Source: Frateuria_A sp035944355 (GTDB lineage Bacteria > Pseudomonadota > Gammaproteobacteria > Xanthomonadales > Rhodanobacteraceae). Taken from it: a stretch of DNA of 64,000 nucleotides. The notes under the pieces were generated by a model. The model searched no databases. It was not told the DNA's origin and worked only from the letters and a program-made list of their open reading frames with translations. The DNA lies in assembly GCF_035944355.1 (NCBI RefSeq), contig NZ_DASZBH010000014.1, forward strand, positions 310,001-374,000. Reading direction: 5' to 3'. A program made the translations under genes and the position numbers. Below are positions 32,171-41,428 of this stretch, one piece after another (within the stretch, counting starts at the first letter, position 1; the number at the start of each line of letters is the position of its first letter).

Positions 32171-33832
32171 ATGAACCGCACCCTGCGTCTGTCCCTGCTC
32201 GCCCTGCTGGCCATCGCGCCGGCGCTGCAGGCTGCCGATCTGTACGTGCACAACGTCAAGGGCTACACGCTCGACAGCCAGGGCAAGCTGCAGCGCTTCG
32301 ACGCGCTGCTGGTCGACGAGGGCAAGGTCGTGGCCACCGGTCCGGATGCGGTGCTGGCCAAGCGCGCAGGCAACGCAAAGGTCGTCGACGGCCACGGCAA
32401 GACGCTGCTGCCGGGCCTGATCGATGCACACGGCCACGTGCTCGATCTGGGCTATGCCCTCACCCAGGCCGACCTCACGGGCACGCAATCGCTCGACGCA
32501 GCGCTGGAGCGCGTCAAGGCCTACGCCGCCGCCCACCCGGACGCACGCTGGATCACCGGCGGCGGCTGGAATCAGGTGATCTGGAAGCTGGGCCGCTTCC
32601 CCACCGCCAAGGAACTGGACGCCGTGGTCTCCGACCGCCCGGTGTGGCTGAGCCGCGTCGATGGCCATGCCGCCTGGGCCAACAGCGCCGCCATAAAACT
32701 GGCCGGCATCACCCGCGACACCAAGGACCCGCCCGGCGGACGAATCGAACGCGACGCCCAGGGCAACCCGACCGGCGTCTTCGTCGACGGCGCCACGGCG
32801 CTCATCAATGCGCCCGAGCCCACCGACCAGGAACGCGCCGCCGCGCTCGATACCGCGTTGGCCGAGATGGCCAGGGTCGGCCTGACCGGCGTGGACGACG
32901 CCGGCATCGACCTGGCGAACTACCGCCTCTACAGGCGCTACGCCGACGAGCACAAGCTCACCGCGCGCATCTACGCCATGGTGAGGGACACCGGCGAGGC
33001 GTTCGACACGATCACTGCCGAAGGCCCGCTCGACGGCTACGGCGGCGGCTTCCTCACCGTGCACTCGGTCAAACTGTTCGCCGACGGCGCGCTGGGCAGC
33101 CGCGGCGCCGCCCTGCTCAAGCCCTACTCCGACGATCCGCACAACCGTGGGCTGTTGTTCATGAGCCCGGGCACGATGGTTTCGAAGATCGAGAAAGCCT
33201 TCGCCAAGGGTTACCAGGTCAACATCCACGCGATCGGCGACGCGGCCAACCATGAAGTGCTCTACAGTTTCACGGCGGCCTACAAGACGCACCCGGAAGC
33301 CAAGGCCTTCCGCAACCGCGTCGAACACGCGCAGATCGTCTCGCTGGAGGACATTCCGCGCTTCGTGCCGCTCGGGCTGATCGCCTCGATGCAGCCGACC
33401 CATGCCACTTCAGACATGAACATGGCCCAGGATCGCGTGGGGCGCGAACGACTGGAGGGCGCCTATGCATGGCGGCGCTTCCTCGAGCAGGGCACGGTGG
33501 TCGCCTTCGGTTCGGATTTTCCGGTCGAATCGCCCAACCCCTTCTTCGGCCTGCATGCCGCGGTCACCCGCCAGGACCACCAGAACCAGCCTCCCGGCGG
33601 CTGGTATCCCAGCCAGAAGCTCAGCCTCGTCGAAGCCTTGCGCGCCTTCACCCTGAGCGCCGCCTATGCCGGGCATGCGGAAAAGACCCAGGGCTCGCTG
33701 GAACCCGGCAAGTACGCGGACTTCATCTTGGTCGACCGGGACATCTTCGCCATCGACCCGCAGGATCTGTGGAAAACCAAGGTGCTGGGCACCTGGGTCG
33801 GCGGCAAGCAGGTGTACCAGGCCGGCGAGTAA
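32171..33832 (+). CDS. Exported amidohydrolase, YtcJ-type (Amidohydro_3)
   Basis: The 553-residue protein has a signal peptide (first 21 residues, ending LQAAD). The metal-dependent hydrolase motifs are LPGLIDAHGHVLDLG (HxH), the carboxylated-lysine region near VHSVKLFADGALGSRGAALLKPY, VNIHAIGDAANHEVL, RVEHAQIVS and FGSDFPVESPNPFFG (metal Asp). It belongs to the YtcJ/N-acyl amidohydrolase branch and acts in the periplasm or outside. The substrate is unknown. No operon partner is evident; it is preceded by the azoR terminator and followed by a 400-bp spacer. Confidence 0.88.
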   Translation: MNRTLRLSLLALLAIAPALQAADLYVHNVKGYTLDSQGKLQRFDALLVDEGKVVATGPDAVLAKRAGNAKVVDGHGKTLLPGLIDAHGHVLDLGYALTQADLTGTQSLDAALERVKAYAAAHPDARWITGGGWNQVIWKLGRFPTAKELDAVVSDRPVWLSRVDGHAAWANSAAIKLAGITRDTKDPPGGRIERDAQGNPTGVFVDGATALINAPEPTDQERAAALDTALAEMARVGLTGVDDAGIDLANYRLYRRYADEHKLTARIYAMVRDTGEAFDTITAEGPLDGYGGGFLTVHSVKLFADGALGSRGAALLKPYSDDPHNRGLLFMSPGTMVSKIEKAFAKGYQVNIHAIGDAANHEVLYSFTAAYKTHPEAKAFRNRVEHAQIVSLEDIPRFVPLGLIASMQPTHATSDMNMAQDRVGRERLEGAYAWRRFLEQGTVVAFGSDFPVESPNPFFGLHAAVTRQDHQNQPPGGWYPSQKLSLVEALRAFTLSAAYAGHAEKTQGSLEPGKYADFILVDRDIFAIDPQDLWKTKVLGTWVGGKQVYQAGE

Positions 33833-34144
33833 GGCTCAAGGAGCGTCTCTTCCACCTCCATGCGCGCCTGCGGTTAGCCCGCCCGTGGGCCAAAGTCGCG
33901 CATGCGGACGGAAACAGGAGCGCGAACGCAGGCACCGGCAGCCCGTCCGTGCCGCATCGTCCTGACCCGCCACAAAGGCGGTAATCCTGGTTCGTTGCCC
34001 ATCCAGGCGGCCTGGACTCCTCGCATCGCCTGGGGAGGCCGCGTGGAAAAGCCGGCGCCCAACGGCCAAGCCGGCCTCCAGGCTTGCGGTCAATCCTTCA
34101 AATAACCGCCTTAGTCAACTGAAAGCAAAAGCATTTTCTAAATA
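33833..34144. other. Spacer without gene; GC-rich then AT-rich
   Basis: The first 260 bases are GC-rich with several short inverted repeats (for example CCGCC-ACAA-GGCGG near 33968) and translate to intergenic-repeat-like text only. From about 34100 the sequence turns AT-rich ahead of the YtrA operon promoter. I see no protein-coding gene or tRNA. Confidence 0.5.
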
Positions 34145-34161
34145 GGCCATGAGTCATGGCC
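34145..34161. promoter_or_regulatory. 17-bp perfect palindrome upstream of the YtrA operon promoter
   Basis: GGCCATGA-G-TCATGGCC is a perfect 8+1+8 palindrome ending 9 bp before the TTGACA box. Its position suits an activator or a second regulator. I do not recognise the motif. Confidence 0.4.
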
Positions 34162-34170
34162 CATGGCTTG

Positions 34171-34198
34171 TTGACATCTTCGAGGATGGTGTTATAGT
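34171..34198 (+). promoter_or_regulatory. Sigma-70-type promoter of the YtrA/ABC operon
   Basis: A perfect TTGACA (34171-34176) and TATAGT (34193-34198), 16 bases apart, lie about 40 bp before the first start codon of the operon. The -10 box sits inside the palindromic operator at 34188-34211. Confidence 0.75.
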
Positions 34199-34211
34199 TC
34201 ACTACAACACC
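34188..34211. promoter_or_regulatory. YtrA-type operator palindrome overlapping the -10 box
   Basis: The arms GGTGTTATAGT and ACTACAACACC flank TC and are inverted with one mismatch out of 11. The outer bases form GGTG-N16-CACC, the layout I recall for YtrA-type GntR repressors in Xanthomonas. Since the second gene of the operon encodes a YtrA-type GntR protein, autorepression by promoter occlusion is the natural reading. Confidence 0.75.
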
Positions 34212-34240
34212 GGTCCACGAGGTCACTAAGGAGACCCGCC

Positions 34241-34561
34241 ATGAAAGCGCAGAACCTGATCGCCCTGGCCGCCGCCACGCTGTTTACCGCGACGGGCCTG
34301 GCCGCCCTGAACACTCCCGTACGCACCGCGCCGGTTTCCGAGATCAACGGCATCCGCGTGGTCGACCTGGCCCCGGTCGAGGTGCGCCCCAGCGCGAGCG
34401 AGATGCGCGCGGCGCTGCTGGGCGAGGCGGACCTTTCCAGCGCCGTGCTGGCGCCGGCACTGGACGCGCACGCCGAAGCGAGCGCCACCCTGCTCGGGGC
34501 GCAGCTGGCCATGCCCTACTATTCGTTTGGCACCAAGTTCGCCCGTGCCAGCAAGGAATAA
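34241..34561 (+). CDS. Small exported protein of unknown function, first gene of the YtrA operon
   Basis: A 106-residue protein with a strong AAGGAG 7 bp before the ATG. The first 24 residues (MKAQNLIALAAATLFTATGLAALN) look like a Sec signal. The rest has a VVDLAPVEVRPSASEMRAALLG segment and ends MPYYSFGTKFARASKE. I do not recognise a family. It is the first gene of the transcript with the YtrA regulator 3 bp downstream, so it is probably co-regulated with the ABC transporter and may act with it in the envelope. Confidence 0.72.
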   Translation: MKAQNLIALAAATLFTATGLAALNTPVRTAPVSEINGIRVVDLAPVEVRPSASEMRAALLGEADLSSAVLAPALDAHAEASATLLGAQLAMPYYSFGTKFARASKE

Positions 34562-34564
34562 CGT

Positions 34565-34939
34565 ATGACCATCACCTGGAACGACAGCGTCCCGATCTAC
34601 CGCCAGCTACGCGAACGCGTGGTGGCGATGATCCTGGATGGCGCCTTGAACGAAGGCGACCCGCTGCCGTCGGTGCGCCAGGTGGCGGCGGATTTCCAGA
34701 TCAATCCGCTGACCGTGTCCAAGGCGTACCAGGAGCTGGTCGACGATCAACTGGTCGAAAAAAGGAGGGGGCTGGGCATGTTCGTCACCGAGGGGGCCCG
34801 CGAGGCCTTGTTGAAATCCGAGCGCGAGCGATTCCTGCGCGAGGAATGGCCGGCCTTGTTCGCGCGTTTGCAGCGCCTTGGGCTGGATCTCAAAACGCTG
34901 ATGCGCGAAGCGCCGGCCACCACGGAACTGAAGCCATGA
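34565..34939 (+). CDS. GntR family regulator, YtrA subfamily
   Basis: The 124-residue protein has an N-terminal GntR winged helix (VPIYRQLRERVVAMILDGALNEGDPLPSVRQVAADFQINPLTVSKAYQELVDDQLVEKRRGLGMFV) and only a short helical tail of about 45 residues, which is the YtrA architecture with no ligand domain. Such regulators repress neighbouring ABC transporter genes and respond to envelope-active compounds. The downstream ATPase start overlaps its stop (ATGA), and a fitting palindrome lies on the operon promoter. Confidence 0.9.
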   Translation: MTITWNDSVPIYRQLRERVVAMILDGALNEGDPLPSVRQVAADFQINPLTVSKAYQELVDDQLVEKRRGLGMFVTEGAREALLKSERERFLREEWPALFARLQRLGLDLKTLMREAPATTELKP

Positions 34940-35793
34940 GCGCCATCGTCACCGCTCGCAACTTAAGCAAGCGCTACAAGAACACCACCGCGCTGGACGG
35001 GGTGAACTTCCAGATCCAATCCGGCCGCATCGTCGGCCTGATCGGCCCCAACGGGGCCGGCAAGACCACGGCGCTCAAGGCGATCCTGGGTCTCACCTCC
35101 TTCGAGGGCGAACTCGACGTGCTCGGCTTCGACCCGCGCACGCAGCGCGACAAGCTGATGGAACAGGTCTGCTTCATCGCCGACGTGGCGGTGCTGCCGC
35201 GGTGGATCCGCGTGCGCGAGGCGATCGACTTCGTCGCCCACGTGCACCCGCGCTTCGACCGCGCCAAGTGCGAGGCCTTTCTCAAGCGCACCAAGCTCAC
35301 GCCCGACCAGCGCGTGCGGCAGATGTCCAAGGGCATGATCGTGCAGTTGCACCTGGCCCTGGTGATGGCCATCGACGCCCGCCTGCTGGTGCTGGACGAA
35401 CCCACGCTCGGCCTGGACATCCTCTACCGCAAGCAGTTCTACCAGAGCCTGCTGGAGGACTATTTCGACGAGAACAAGACGATCATCGTCACCACCCATC
35501 AGGTGGAGGAGATCGAACACATCCTCACCGACCTGATGTTCATCCGCGACGGCAAGATCGTGCTGGACACCGACATGGACGCCGTCGGCGAGCGCTTCGC
35601 CGAGGTGATGGTCAATGCCGAGAAGGCTCCCGCGGCACGCACGCTGAACCCGCTGGACGAGCGCCAGGTGTTCGGCAAGAGCATCTTTCTGTTCGACGGC
35701 GCCGACCGCACGACGCTCGAGAGCCTTGGCGAGATCCGCCGGCCCTCCGTCAGTGATCTGTTCGTCGCCACCATGAAAGGGACCTACGCATGA
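34936..35793 (+). CDS. ABC transporter ATP-binding protein of the YtrA operon
   Basis: A 285-residue ATPase. Walker A is GPNGAGKTT (residues 37-45), Walker B is ARLLVLDEPTLGLD, and the switch region is IVTTHQVEEIEHIL. The signature motif is degenerate: QMSKGMIVQLHLA in place of LSGGQ, as seen in YtrB-like ATPases. A C-terminal extension of about 70 residues follows. It pairs with the permease gene, which overlaps its stop codon, to make an exporter of unknown substrate. Confidence 0.9.
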   Translation: MSAIVTARNLSKRYKNTTALDGVNFQIQSGRIVGLIGPNGAGKTTALKAILGLTSFEGELDVLGFDPRTQRDKLMEQVCFIADVAVLPRWIRVREAIDFVAHVHPRFDRAKCEAFLKRTKLTPDQRVRQMSKGMIVQLHLALVMAIDARLLVLDEPTLGLDILYRKQFYQSLLEDYFDENKTIIVTTHQVEEIEHILTDLMFIRDGKIVLDTDMDAVGERFAEVMVNAEKAPAARTLNPLDERQVFGKSIFLFDGADRTTLESLGEIRRPSVSDLFVATMKGTYA

Positions 35794-36773
35794 AAACCCT
35801 TGTCGGCAACAACCCGCTCGGAAGCAACATGTACTGGCTCGTCAAACGCGAGTTCTGGGAACACCGCGGCGGCTTCCTGTGGGCGCCGCTGATCACCGGC
35901 GCCGTCTTCCTGGTGCTGAACCTGATGGGCATCGTCACCGCCGAGGTGGTGGGCGCCCGGCACGGCATCCATTTCGGCGCGAGCGGCGAGATGCAGCACG
36001 TGATTTCGCAGATGGACGCCGGCGACATGAGCCACGTCGGCATGGCGCTGGATATCGCCATGTACTCTTCGATGGCGCTGATCTTCGTGGTGATGGGCTT
36101 CGTGGTGTTCTTCTACTGTCTGGGCGCGATCTATGACGAACGCCGCGACCGCAGCATCCTGTTCTGGAAATCGCTGCCGCTGTCGGATTCGCAGACCGTG
36201 CTCTCCAAGGTCGCCAGCGCCACCCTCGTGGCGCCGATCATCGCGACGCTGGCTGGCATTGCCGCGGGCATCCTGCAGTTGATGATGGTGGCGGTCACGC
36301 TGTCCTTCCACGGCGTCAACGTGTGGCAGTTGCTGCTGCTCGCCCATCCGCTGCGGGTCATGCTCAACATGATCGGCCACATCCCGCTGTACCTGCTGTG
36401 GGCCCTGCCCTCGGTCGGCTGGCTGATGGCGTGCTCGGCCTGGGCCCGCACCAAGCCGTTCCTGTGGGCCATCGCCCTGCCGGTTGCCACCGGTCTGCTG
36501 GTCACCTGGTTCGGCATCATGGGGCTATTCAACCTGTCCGCCGGATGGTTCTGGCAGAACATCGTGGCCCGCGCCCTGTTCAGCGCCTTCCCCGGCGCCA
36601 GCCTGGTCGCCGGCGACGACCTGGTCCGTACCGGCAAGGACAACCTCGACTTCATGAACCTGAGCAACACCTACCACCTGCTCGGCTCGGCCAACCTGTG
36701 GATCGGCGTGCTGGTCGGCCTCGGCCTGATCGCCGCAGCCATCTGGTTCCGCCGCTGGCGCGACGACACCTGA
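35790..36773 (+). CDS. ABC transporter permease of the YtrA operon
   Basis: The 327-residue membrane protein has about six to seven helices (for example WAPLITGAVFLVLNLMGIVTAEVV, MALIFVVMGFVVFFYCLGAIYDERRDRSILFWKSLPLSDSQTVLSK and a final IGVLVGLGLIAAAIWFRRW). The DERRDRSILFWKSLPLS segment is typical of ABC-2 type permeases coupled to YtrB-like ATPases. A large periplasmic loop follows helix one. It starts within the ATPase stop codon and ends the operon. Confidence 0.88.
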   Translation: MKTLVGNNPLGSNMYWLVKREFWEHRGGFLWAPLITGAVFLVLNLMGIVTAEVVGARHGIHFGASGEMQHVISQMDAGDMSHVGMALDIAMYSSMALIFVVMGFVVFFYCLGAIYDERRDRSILFWKSLPLSDSQTVLSKVASATLVAPIIATLAGIAAGILQLMMVAVTLSFHGVNVWQLLLLAHPLRVMLNMIGHIPLYLLWALPSVGWLMACSAWARTKPFLWAIALPVATGLLVTWFGIMGLFNLSAGWFWQNIVARALFSAFPGASLVAGDDLVRTGKDNLDFMNLSNTYHLLGSANLWIGVLVGLGLIAAAIWFRRWRDDT

Positions 36774-36896
36774 TCGCGCAAGGCCCGCAGGGCCCGTGAC
36801 CGCCCGGTTTCCACGTGGATGTACGACGGCCTTCCGTCCCTCGGCCACAACGATCGGCGCGCCGAATTCAACAGACCGCCATGGAGCGAGAATCCG

Positions 36897-37598
36897 ATGA
36901 AATCCAAAGCGATCACCAGCGGACTTGCGCTGGCCCTGCTGCTGCCGCTGGTCGCCTGCAGCCAATCCGGCACCGCCGGCTCGGACAACGGACACGGCGT
37001 GGCCCAGGCCATGAAGGAAGTCCAGGAACAGACCTCGCCGTCGGCCATATCGGCCGAAATCCATAAGGGAATCGAGCAGGCCAAGCAGGAGCTGGCCACC
37101 AAGGACATCGACGTGGACAGCGTCCACGTCGGCGAAGGGTCCCAGCGCCACGACGACTCGCGCCCCAGGGCCGTGATCACGCCTCTCGGCGAGCTGGTGA
37201 TCGCGGGCAAGAAAGTGGAGGCCACGCCGCAGCAGCATGCCCTGCTGCAGGATTACCGCCAGCAGATCATCGGCATCGCCGAGGCCGGCATGGAGATCGG
37301 CGAACACGGCGCCAGCCTGGGCGCCAGTGCAGCCAGGGAGGCGATCTGGGGTGCGCTCAGCGGGAAGAGCGACAAGGAGATCGAGGCCGCCATCCAGCCG
37401 CAGACGGACAAGATCCAGGCCGCCGCCGCCCGCCTCTGCCTGCGCATGCCCGGTCTGCTGGCCTCGCAGCAGAAGCTGGCCGCCGCCATGGCCGAGTTCC
37501 GGCCCTACGCCACGATGACGCAGAAGGACGTCGACGACTGCGGCAAGGACATGACCGACAAGAACGGCAAGAAGGGCGACGCGGTGTTTTCCGACTGA
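36897..37598 (+). CDS. Putative lipoprotein, YggN/DUF2884-like
   Basis: A 233-residue protein from the ATG at 36897. It carries a lipoprotein signal, with Cys21 after LLPLVA. The mature part has a helical start (KGIEQAKQELATKDIDVDSVHVG), then RAVITPLGELVIAGKKVEATPQQHALLQDYRQQI and a helical IGEHGASLGASAAREAIWGAL segment. These recall YggN (DUF2884) proteins, which are periplasmic and of unknown role. It ends with two cysteines that may pair (LCLRMP and VDDCGKD). A weak call at family level, but a clear gene by codon pattern and signal. Confidence 0.7.
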   Translation: MKSKAITSGLALALLLPLVACSQSGTAGSDNGHGVAQAMKEVQEQTSPSAISAEIHKGIEQAKQELATKDIDVDSVHVGEGSQRHDDSRPRAVITPLGELVIAGKKVEATPQQHALLQDYRQQIIGIAEAGMEIGEHGASLGASAAREAIWGALSGKSDKEIEAAIQPQTDKIQAAAARLCLRMPGLLASQQKLAAAMAEFRPYATMTQKDVDDCGKDMTDKNGKKGDAVFSD

Positions 37599-37607
37599 TT
37601 CGCCACG

Positions 37608-38333
37608 ATGCCCACGAGCGAACCCGCAAACGCGAACAGGCTGGCCCGCACCGCCGGCCTGCTCTACCTGGTGACGGTGGTCACCGGCATGTTCTACCTG
37701 GGCTACGTGCCCTCCCGGTTCTCGGTGCACGCTGACGCCGCAGCGACGGTCGCACGCATTCTCCAGTCGCAGGCCTTGTTCCGCCTGGGCATCGCGGCCG
37801 AACTCGTGTGCAACGCCGCCTTCCTGCTGTTGCCGCTGGCGCTGTACCGATTGCTGGAGGGCGCCGGCAGGAAGGCCGCCGTGCTGATGGTCGCCTTCGC
37901 CACCGCCAGCGTGCCGGTCGCCTGCGCCAACGTCGTGCACCGTTTCGAGGTTCTCTCGTTGCTCGGCGATGCGGGTTACCTGCAGGCTTTCACGGCCACG
38001 CAGCTGCACGCCCAGGCCATGCTGCAGCTTGACGCCTACCGGCACGGCCTGCTCGTGCTGGAGGTCTTCTGGGGCGCCTGGCTGCTGCCGTTCGGCTACC
38101 TGGTGTTCAAGTGCGGCTTGCTGCCCCGGCTGCTGGGTGCGCTGCTGGTGCTGGGGGGCCTGGGCTACCTGGTGGATTTCCTGGGCACCCTGCTGCTGCC
38201 GTCCTATCCGGCATCGGCCGTGGCCGGCTGCATCATGTTTCCGGCGTCCCTGGGCGAGATCGGTACCTGCCTCTGGTTGCTGGTGGTCGGCGCACGCCCT
38301 TTGGCGCGGCTTGCGGACACCAGCCCCGCCTGA
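37608..38333 (+). CDS. DUF4386 membrane protein
   Basis: The 241-residue protein has about six hydrophobic helices. The N-terminus NRLARTAGLLYLVTVVTGMFYLGYVPS, the helix LFRLGIAAELVCNAAFLLLPLALYRLL, and the C-terminal GYLVFKCGLLPRLLGALLVLGGLGYLVDF all fit the DUF4386 family, which has no known function. It follows the lipoprotein gene by 9 bp and precedes the DUF6326-like gene by 37 bp, so the three could share a transcript. Confidence 0.85.
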   Translation: MPTSEPANANRLARTAGLLYLVTVVTGMFYLGYVPSRFSVHADAAATVARILQSQALFRLGIAAELVCNAAFLLLPLALYRLLEGAGRKAAVLMVAFATASVPVACANVVHRFEVLSLLGDAGYLQAFTATQLHAQAMLQLDAYRHGLLVLEVFWGAWLLPFGYLVFKCGLLPRLLGALLVLGGLGYLVDFLGTLLLPSYPASAVAGCIMFPASLGEIGTCLWLLVVGARPLARLADTSPA

Positions 38334-38370
38334 CCACGCCCCGCTGCGCTCCGACGACAAAGGCCGAACC

Positions 38371-38787
38371 ATGACTCCGATACGCCTGGAAGACCAGAAG
38401 ATCCACGTGAGGTTCAAGCTGTCCGCGGCGTGGGCGGCGATCATGTCGTGCTACATCTATGGCGATTTCTGGGGCCTGTATCGCCCGGGCAACCTGAAGG
38501 ACATCCTCGAAGGCGGTGGCCCGCTGGGCCCCACCAGCCAGGGTTCGCTCGTGGCGGTGTCCGTGCTCGTGGCCATTCCTGCGGCCATGATCTTCCTGTC
38601 GCTCGCATTGCCTGCGGCTTGGTCGCGCTGGCTCAACCTCGTCATCAGTGCCGCTCTCACCGCGATCATCCTCGCAACCCTGCCGGGCGCGTGGGCGTTC
38701 TACGTGTTCATGAGCACAGTGGAGATCGCACTGCAGTTTTGCGTGCTCTGGTACGCCTGGCGCTGGCCGCGGCAGGCGATGGCCTGA
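38371..38787 (+). CDS. DUF6326-like small membrane protein
   Basis: A 138-residue protein from the ATG at 38371. It has four predicted membrane helices, beginning with KIHVRFKLSAAWAAIMSCYIYGDFWGLYRPG and including SLVAVSVLVAIPAAMIFLSLALP and IALQFCVLWYAWRWPR. The YGDFWGLYRPG start is typical of this family of unknown function, often found beside DUF4386 proteins. No catalytic motif is seen. Confidence 0.75.
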   Translation: MTPIRLEDQKIHVRFKLSAAWAAIMSCYIYGDFWGLYRPGNLKDILEGGGPLGPTSQGSLVAVSVLVAIPAAMIFLSLALPAAWSRWLNLVISAALTAIILATLPGAWAFYVFMSTVEIALQFCVLWYAWRWPRQAMA

Positions 38788-38884
38788 TTTCCCCACAGGC
38801 GCCTTTTTCGGCCGCGCGGCGCCGGCGTCATCCATGTCCGAAAACGGCGAGTCGTGCCGCAGGCATGGTGCTAGCCTGCATCGC

Positions 38885-40416
38885 ATGTCCGCGCCATCAA
38901 GCACCCTGCCCGACCACCACGCCTGCGAACAGGCGCGCCTGAGCCGCGATGCGCGTTTCGATGGGCTCTTCTTCACCGCGGTGACCAGCACGCGCATCTA
39001 TTGCCGCCCGGTCTGCCCCGCGCCATCGCCGAAGGCCGCCAACGTGCGCTACTACGCGAACGCCGCGGCCGCCGAGGCGGATGGTTTCCGGCCGTGCCTG
39101 CGCTGCCGGCCGGAACTCGCGCCCGGACACCCGGCCTGGCACCCGGGCGAGCACGTGGTGGCGCGCGCGCTGAAGCTGATCGACGGCGGCGCGCTCGCCG
39201 AGGGTTCGCTCGAGGGCCTGGCCGGCCGCGTAGGCGTGGGTGCGCGGCAGTTGCGCCGCCTGTTCGTCGAACATCTGGGCGCGCCGCCGCTGCGCGTGCA
39301 CACCACGCGCCGGCTGCTGTTCGCCAAGCAGCTGCTGACCGAGACGGCGCTGCCGGTGACCGAGGTCGCGCTCGCTTCCGGCTTCGGCAGCCTGCGCCGT
39401 TTCAATGCCGCGTTCACCCAGGCCAACCGCATCGCGCCGCGCGAACTGCGCCGCCGGCCGCACGCCGGCCAGGACGGCGATGCGCTGGTGCTGCGGCTGG
39501 GCTACCGGCCGCCGTACGACTTCGACGGCGTGCTGGATTTTTTGCGCTCGCGCGCCCTTCCCGGCATCGAGCAGGTCGACGCGAACGCCTATACACGCGT
39601 ATTCGGCCCGGCCGAGGCGCCCGGCTGGCTGCGCCTGTCGGCCTGGCCTGACGGCGAGCACGCGCTCAAGCTGGAGCTGCACGGCCCGCAATCCGCGCAA
39701 CTGTTGCCACTGGTGACGCGCCTGCGGCGCATGTTCGACCTGGACGCCGAACCGCGCGCGATCGCCGCCACGCTGGGCGCCGGCGGCGTGCTCGCCCCGC
39801 TGCTGCGCAAGCGTCCTGGCCTGCGCCTGCCCAGTGGCTGGGACGGCTTCGAGATCGCGGTGCGCGCCGTGCTCGGCCAGCAGGTGAGCGTGGCCGCCGC
39901 ACGCACGCTGGCTTCGCGCACCGTGCAACGCTTTGGCACGCCGCTGGCCACGCCCGTGCTGCCCGGACTGGAGCGGCTGTTCCCGACGCCGGCTCAACTG
40001 GCCGACGCGGATCTCTCGCAGATCGGGGTCGTGCGCGCCAGGGCGCAGACCATCCGCGGCATCGCGCAGGCACTGCTGGACGGACGCGCCGATTTCCGCC
40101 CCGAGCAGCCGCTGGAGGAATTCGTGGAACGCTGGACCGCGCTGCACGGCATCGGCGAATGGACCGCGCACTACATGGCGATGCGCGCGCTCGGCCATCC
40201 GGACGCCTTTCCCGCCGCCGACCTGATCCTGCGCCGCGCTGCCACCGGCGGCACGGGCGAACTCAGCACGCGGACGCTCACCAAGATGGCGCAGGCATGG
40301 CGGCCGTGGCGAGCCTACGCAGTGATCCACCTGTGGCGCAGCACGGCCGACCGCGCCGAAGCCGCCAAGGCCGATGACACCCAGCCGGACCATGCGGCCA
40401 AGCGAGGAAAGCGCCG

Positions 40417-40420
<4 letters not shown>
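38885..40420 (+). CDS. Ada-type Zn/AraC activator fused to AlkA-like DNA glycosylase
   Basis: A 511-residue, three-part protein. Residues 20-80 are the Ada methylphosphotriester domain with the Zn cysteines Cys40, Cys44, Cys71 and Cys74. Residues 85-185 are an AraC-type helix-turn-helix pair. Residues 195-500 are an AlkA-like glycosylase with LHGIGEWTAHYMAMRALGHPDAFPAADL, containing the helix-hairpin-helix and the catalytic Asp. It should sense phosphotriester methylation, activate transcription and excise 3-methyladenine. The O6-methylguanine transferase function is supplied by ogt, which overlaps its stop by four bases. An ATG at 38834 is a possible longer start. Confidence 0.9.
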
Positions 40421-40944
<524 letters not shown>

Positions 40945-40962
40945 CGACGCGCCGCCGGCGGA

Positions 40963-41382
40963 TCAACCGCCGCTGCGTGGCGTGGCCGGCTCGCTGGCGG
41001 AATGAACCACCGGCGGCGCCACGGTGCTCTGGTAGCGGTCCAGTACGTCCTGCTGGCGCACGCGATAGAGCTCGCGCTGCGCCTGGTCGGCCTGGTCGAG
41101 CCTGGCGGCACGCGCCGGGTCGGCAGCGTACGGCTGGCGCAGCGCCTGCATCTGGCGCTCGCGCAGCTGTTCCTCGACCTGATTCTGCTGCAACTGGTCG
41201 CGCACCTGCTGCTCACGCATCACCTGCTGGAACCGCGCGTTCGCCGGCGGCTGCACGATGACCACCGGCCGCGGTGGCGGGACTGGCTGGTTGGGCTTGG
41301 CTTGCCACGCGCTGGCGACCATCGGCAGCGCGGCGAGCGCGATGGCCCAGAGGCAGAACGATGGATGGGTCTTTAGCGTCAT
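40963..41382 (-). CDS. Exported Gln/Arg-rich coiled-coil protein of unknown function
   Basis: The 139-residue protein has a signal peptide (about 25 residues, ending VASAWQ). A Pro-rich linker (QPVPPPRPVVIVQPPA) is followed by a charged helix rich in Gln, Arg and Glu (FQQVMREQQVRDQLQQNQVEEQLRERQMQ and so on), a probable coiled coil. I do not recognise a family. It is divergent from the first phosphodiesterase gene by 46 bp and convergent with ogt. Xanthomonads carry several proteins of this style; the role is unknown. Confidence 0.65.
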   Translation of the reverse strand: MTLKTHPSFCLWAIALAALPMVASAWQAKPNQPVPPPRPVVIVQPPANARFQQVMREQQVRDQLQQNQVEEQLRERQMQALRQPYAADPARAARLDQADQAQRELYRVRQQDVLDRYQSTVAPPVVHSASEPATPRSGG

Positions 41383-41428
41383 GTGGCGATGCGATGATGC
41401 GCGATTGATTCATCGTAAGAGTCCTCCT

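Noticed and set aside
33836..34093. An 85-codon minus-strand open frame after the amidohydrolase
   Set aside because: No ribosome site, signal or family resemblance. Its text resembles translated intergenic repeats.
36525..38444. A 639-codon minus-strand open frame
   Set aside because: It crosses the permease, lipoprotein and DUF4386 genes, which have signals, helices and ribosome sites on the plus strand.
38834..38884. A longer start for the Ada/AlkA fusion
   Set aside because: The 17 extra residues (MSENGESCRRHGASLHR) have no family counterpart. The ATG at 38885 gives the standard Ada N-terminus.
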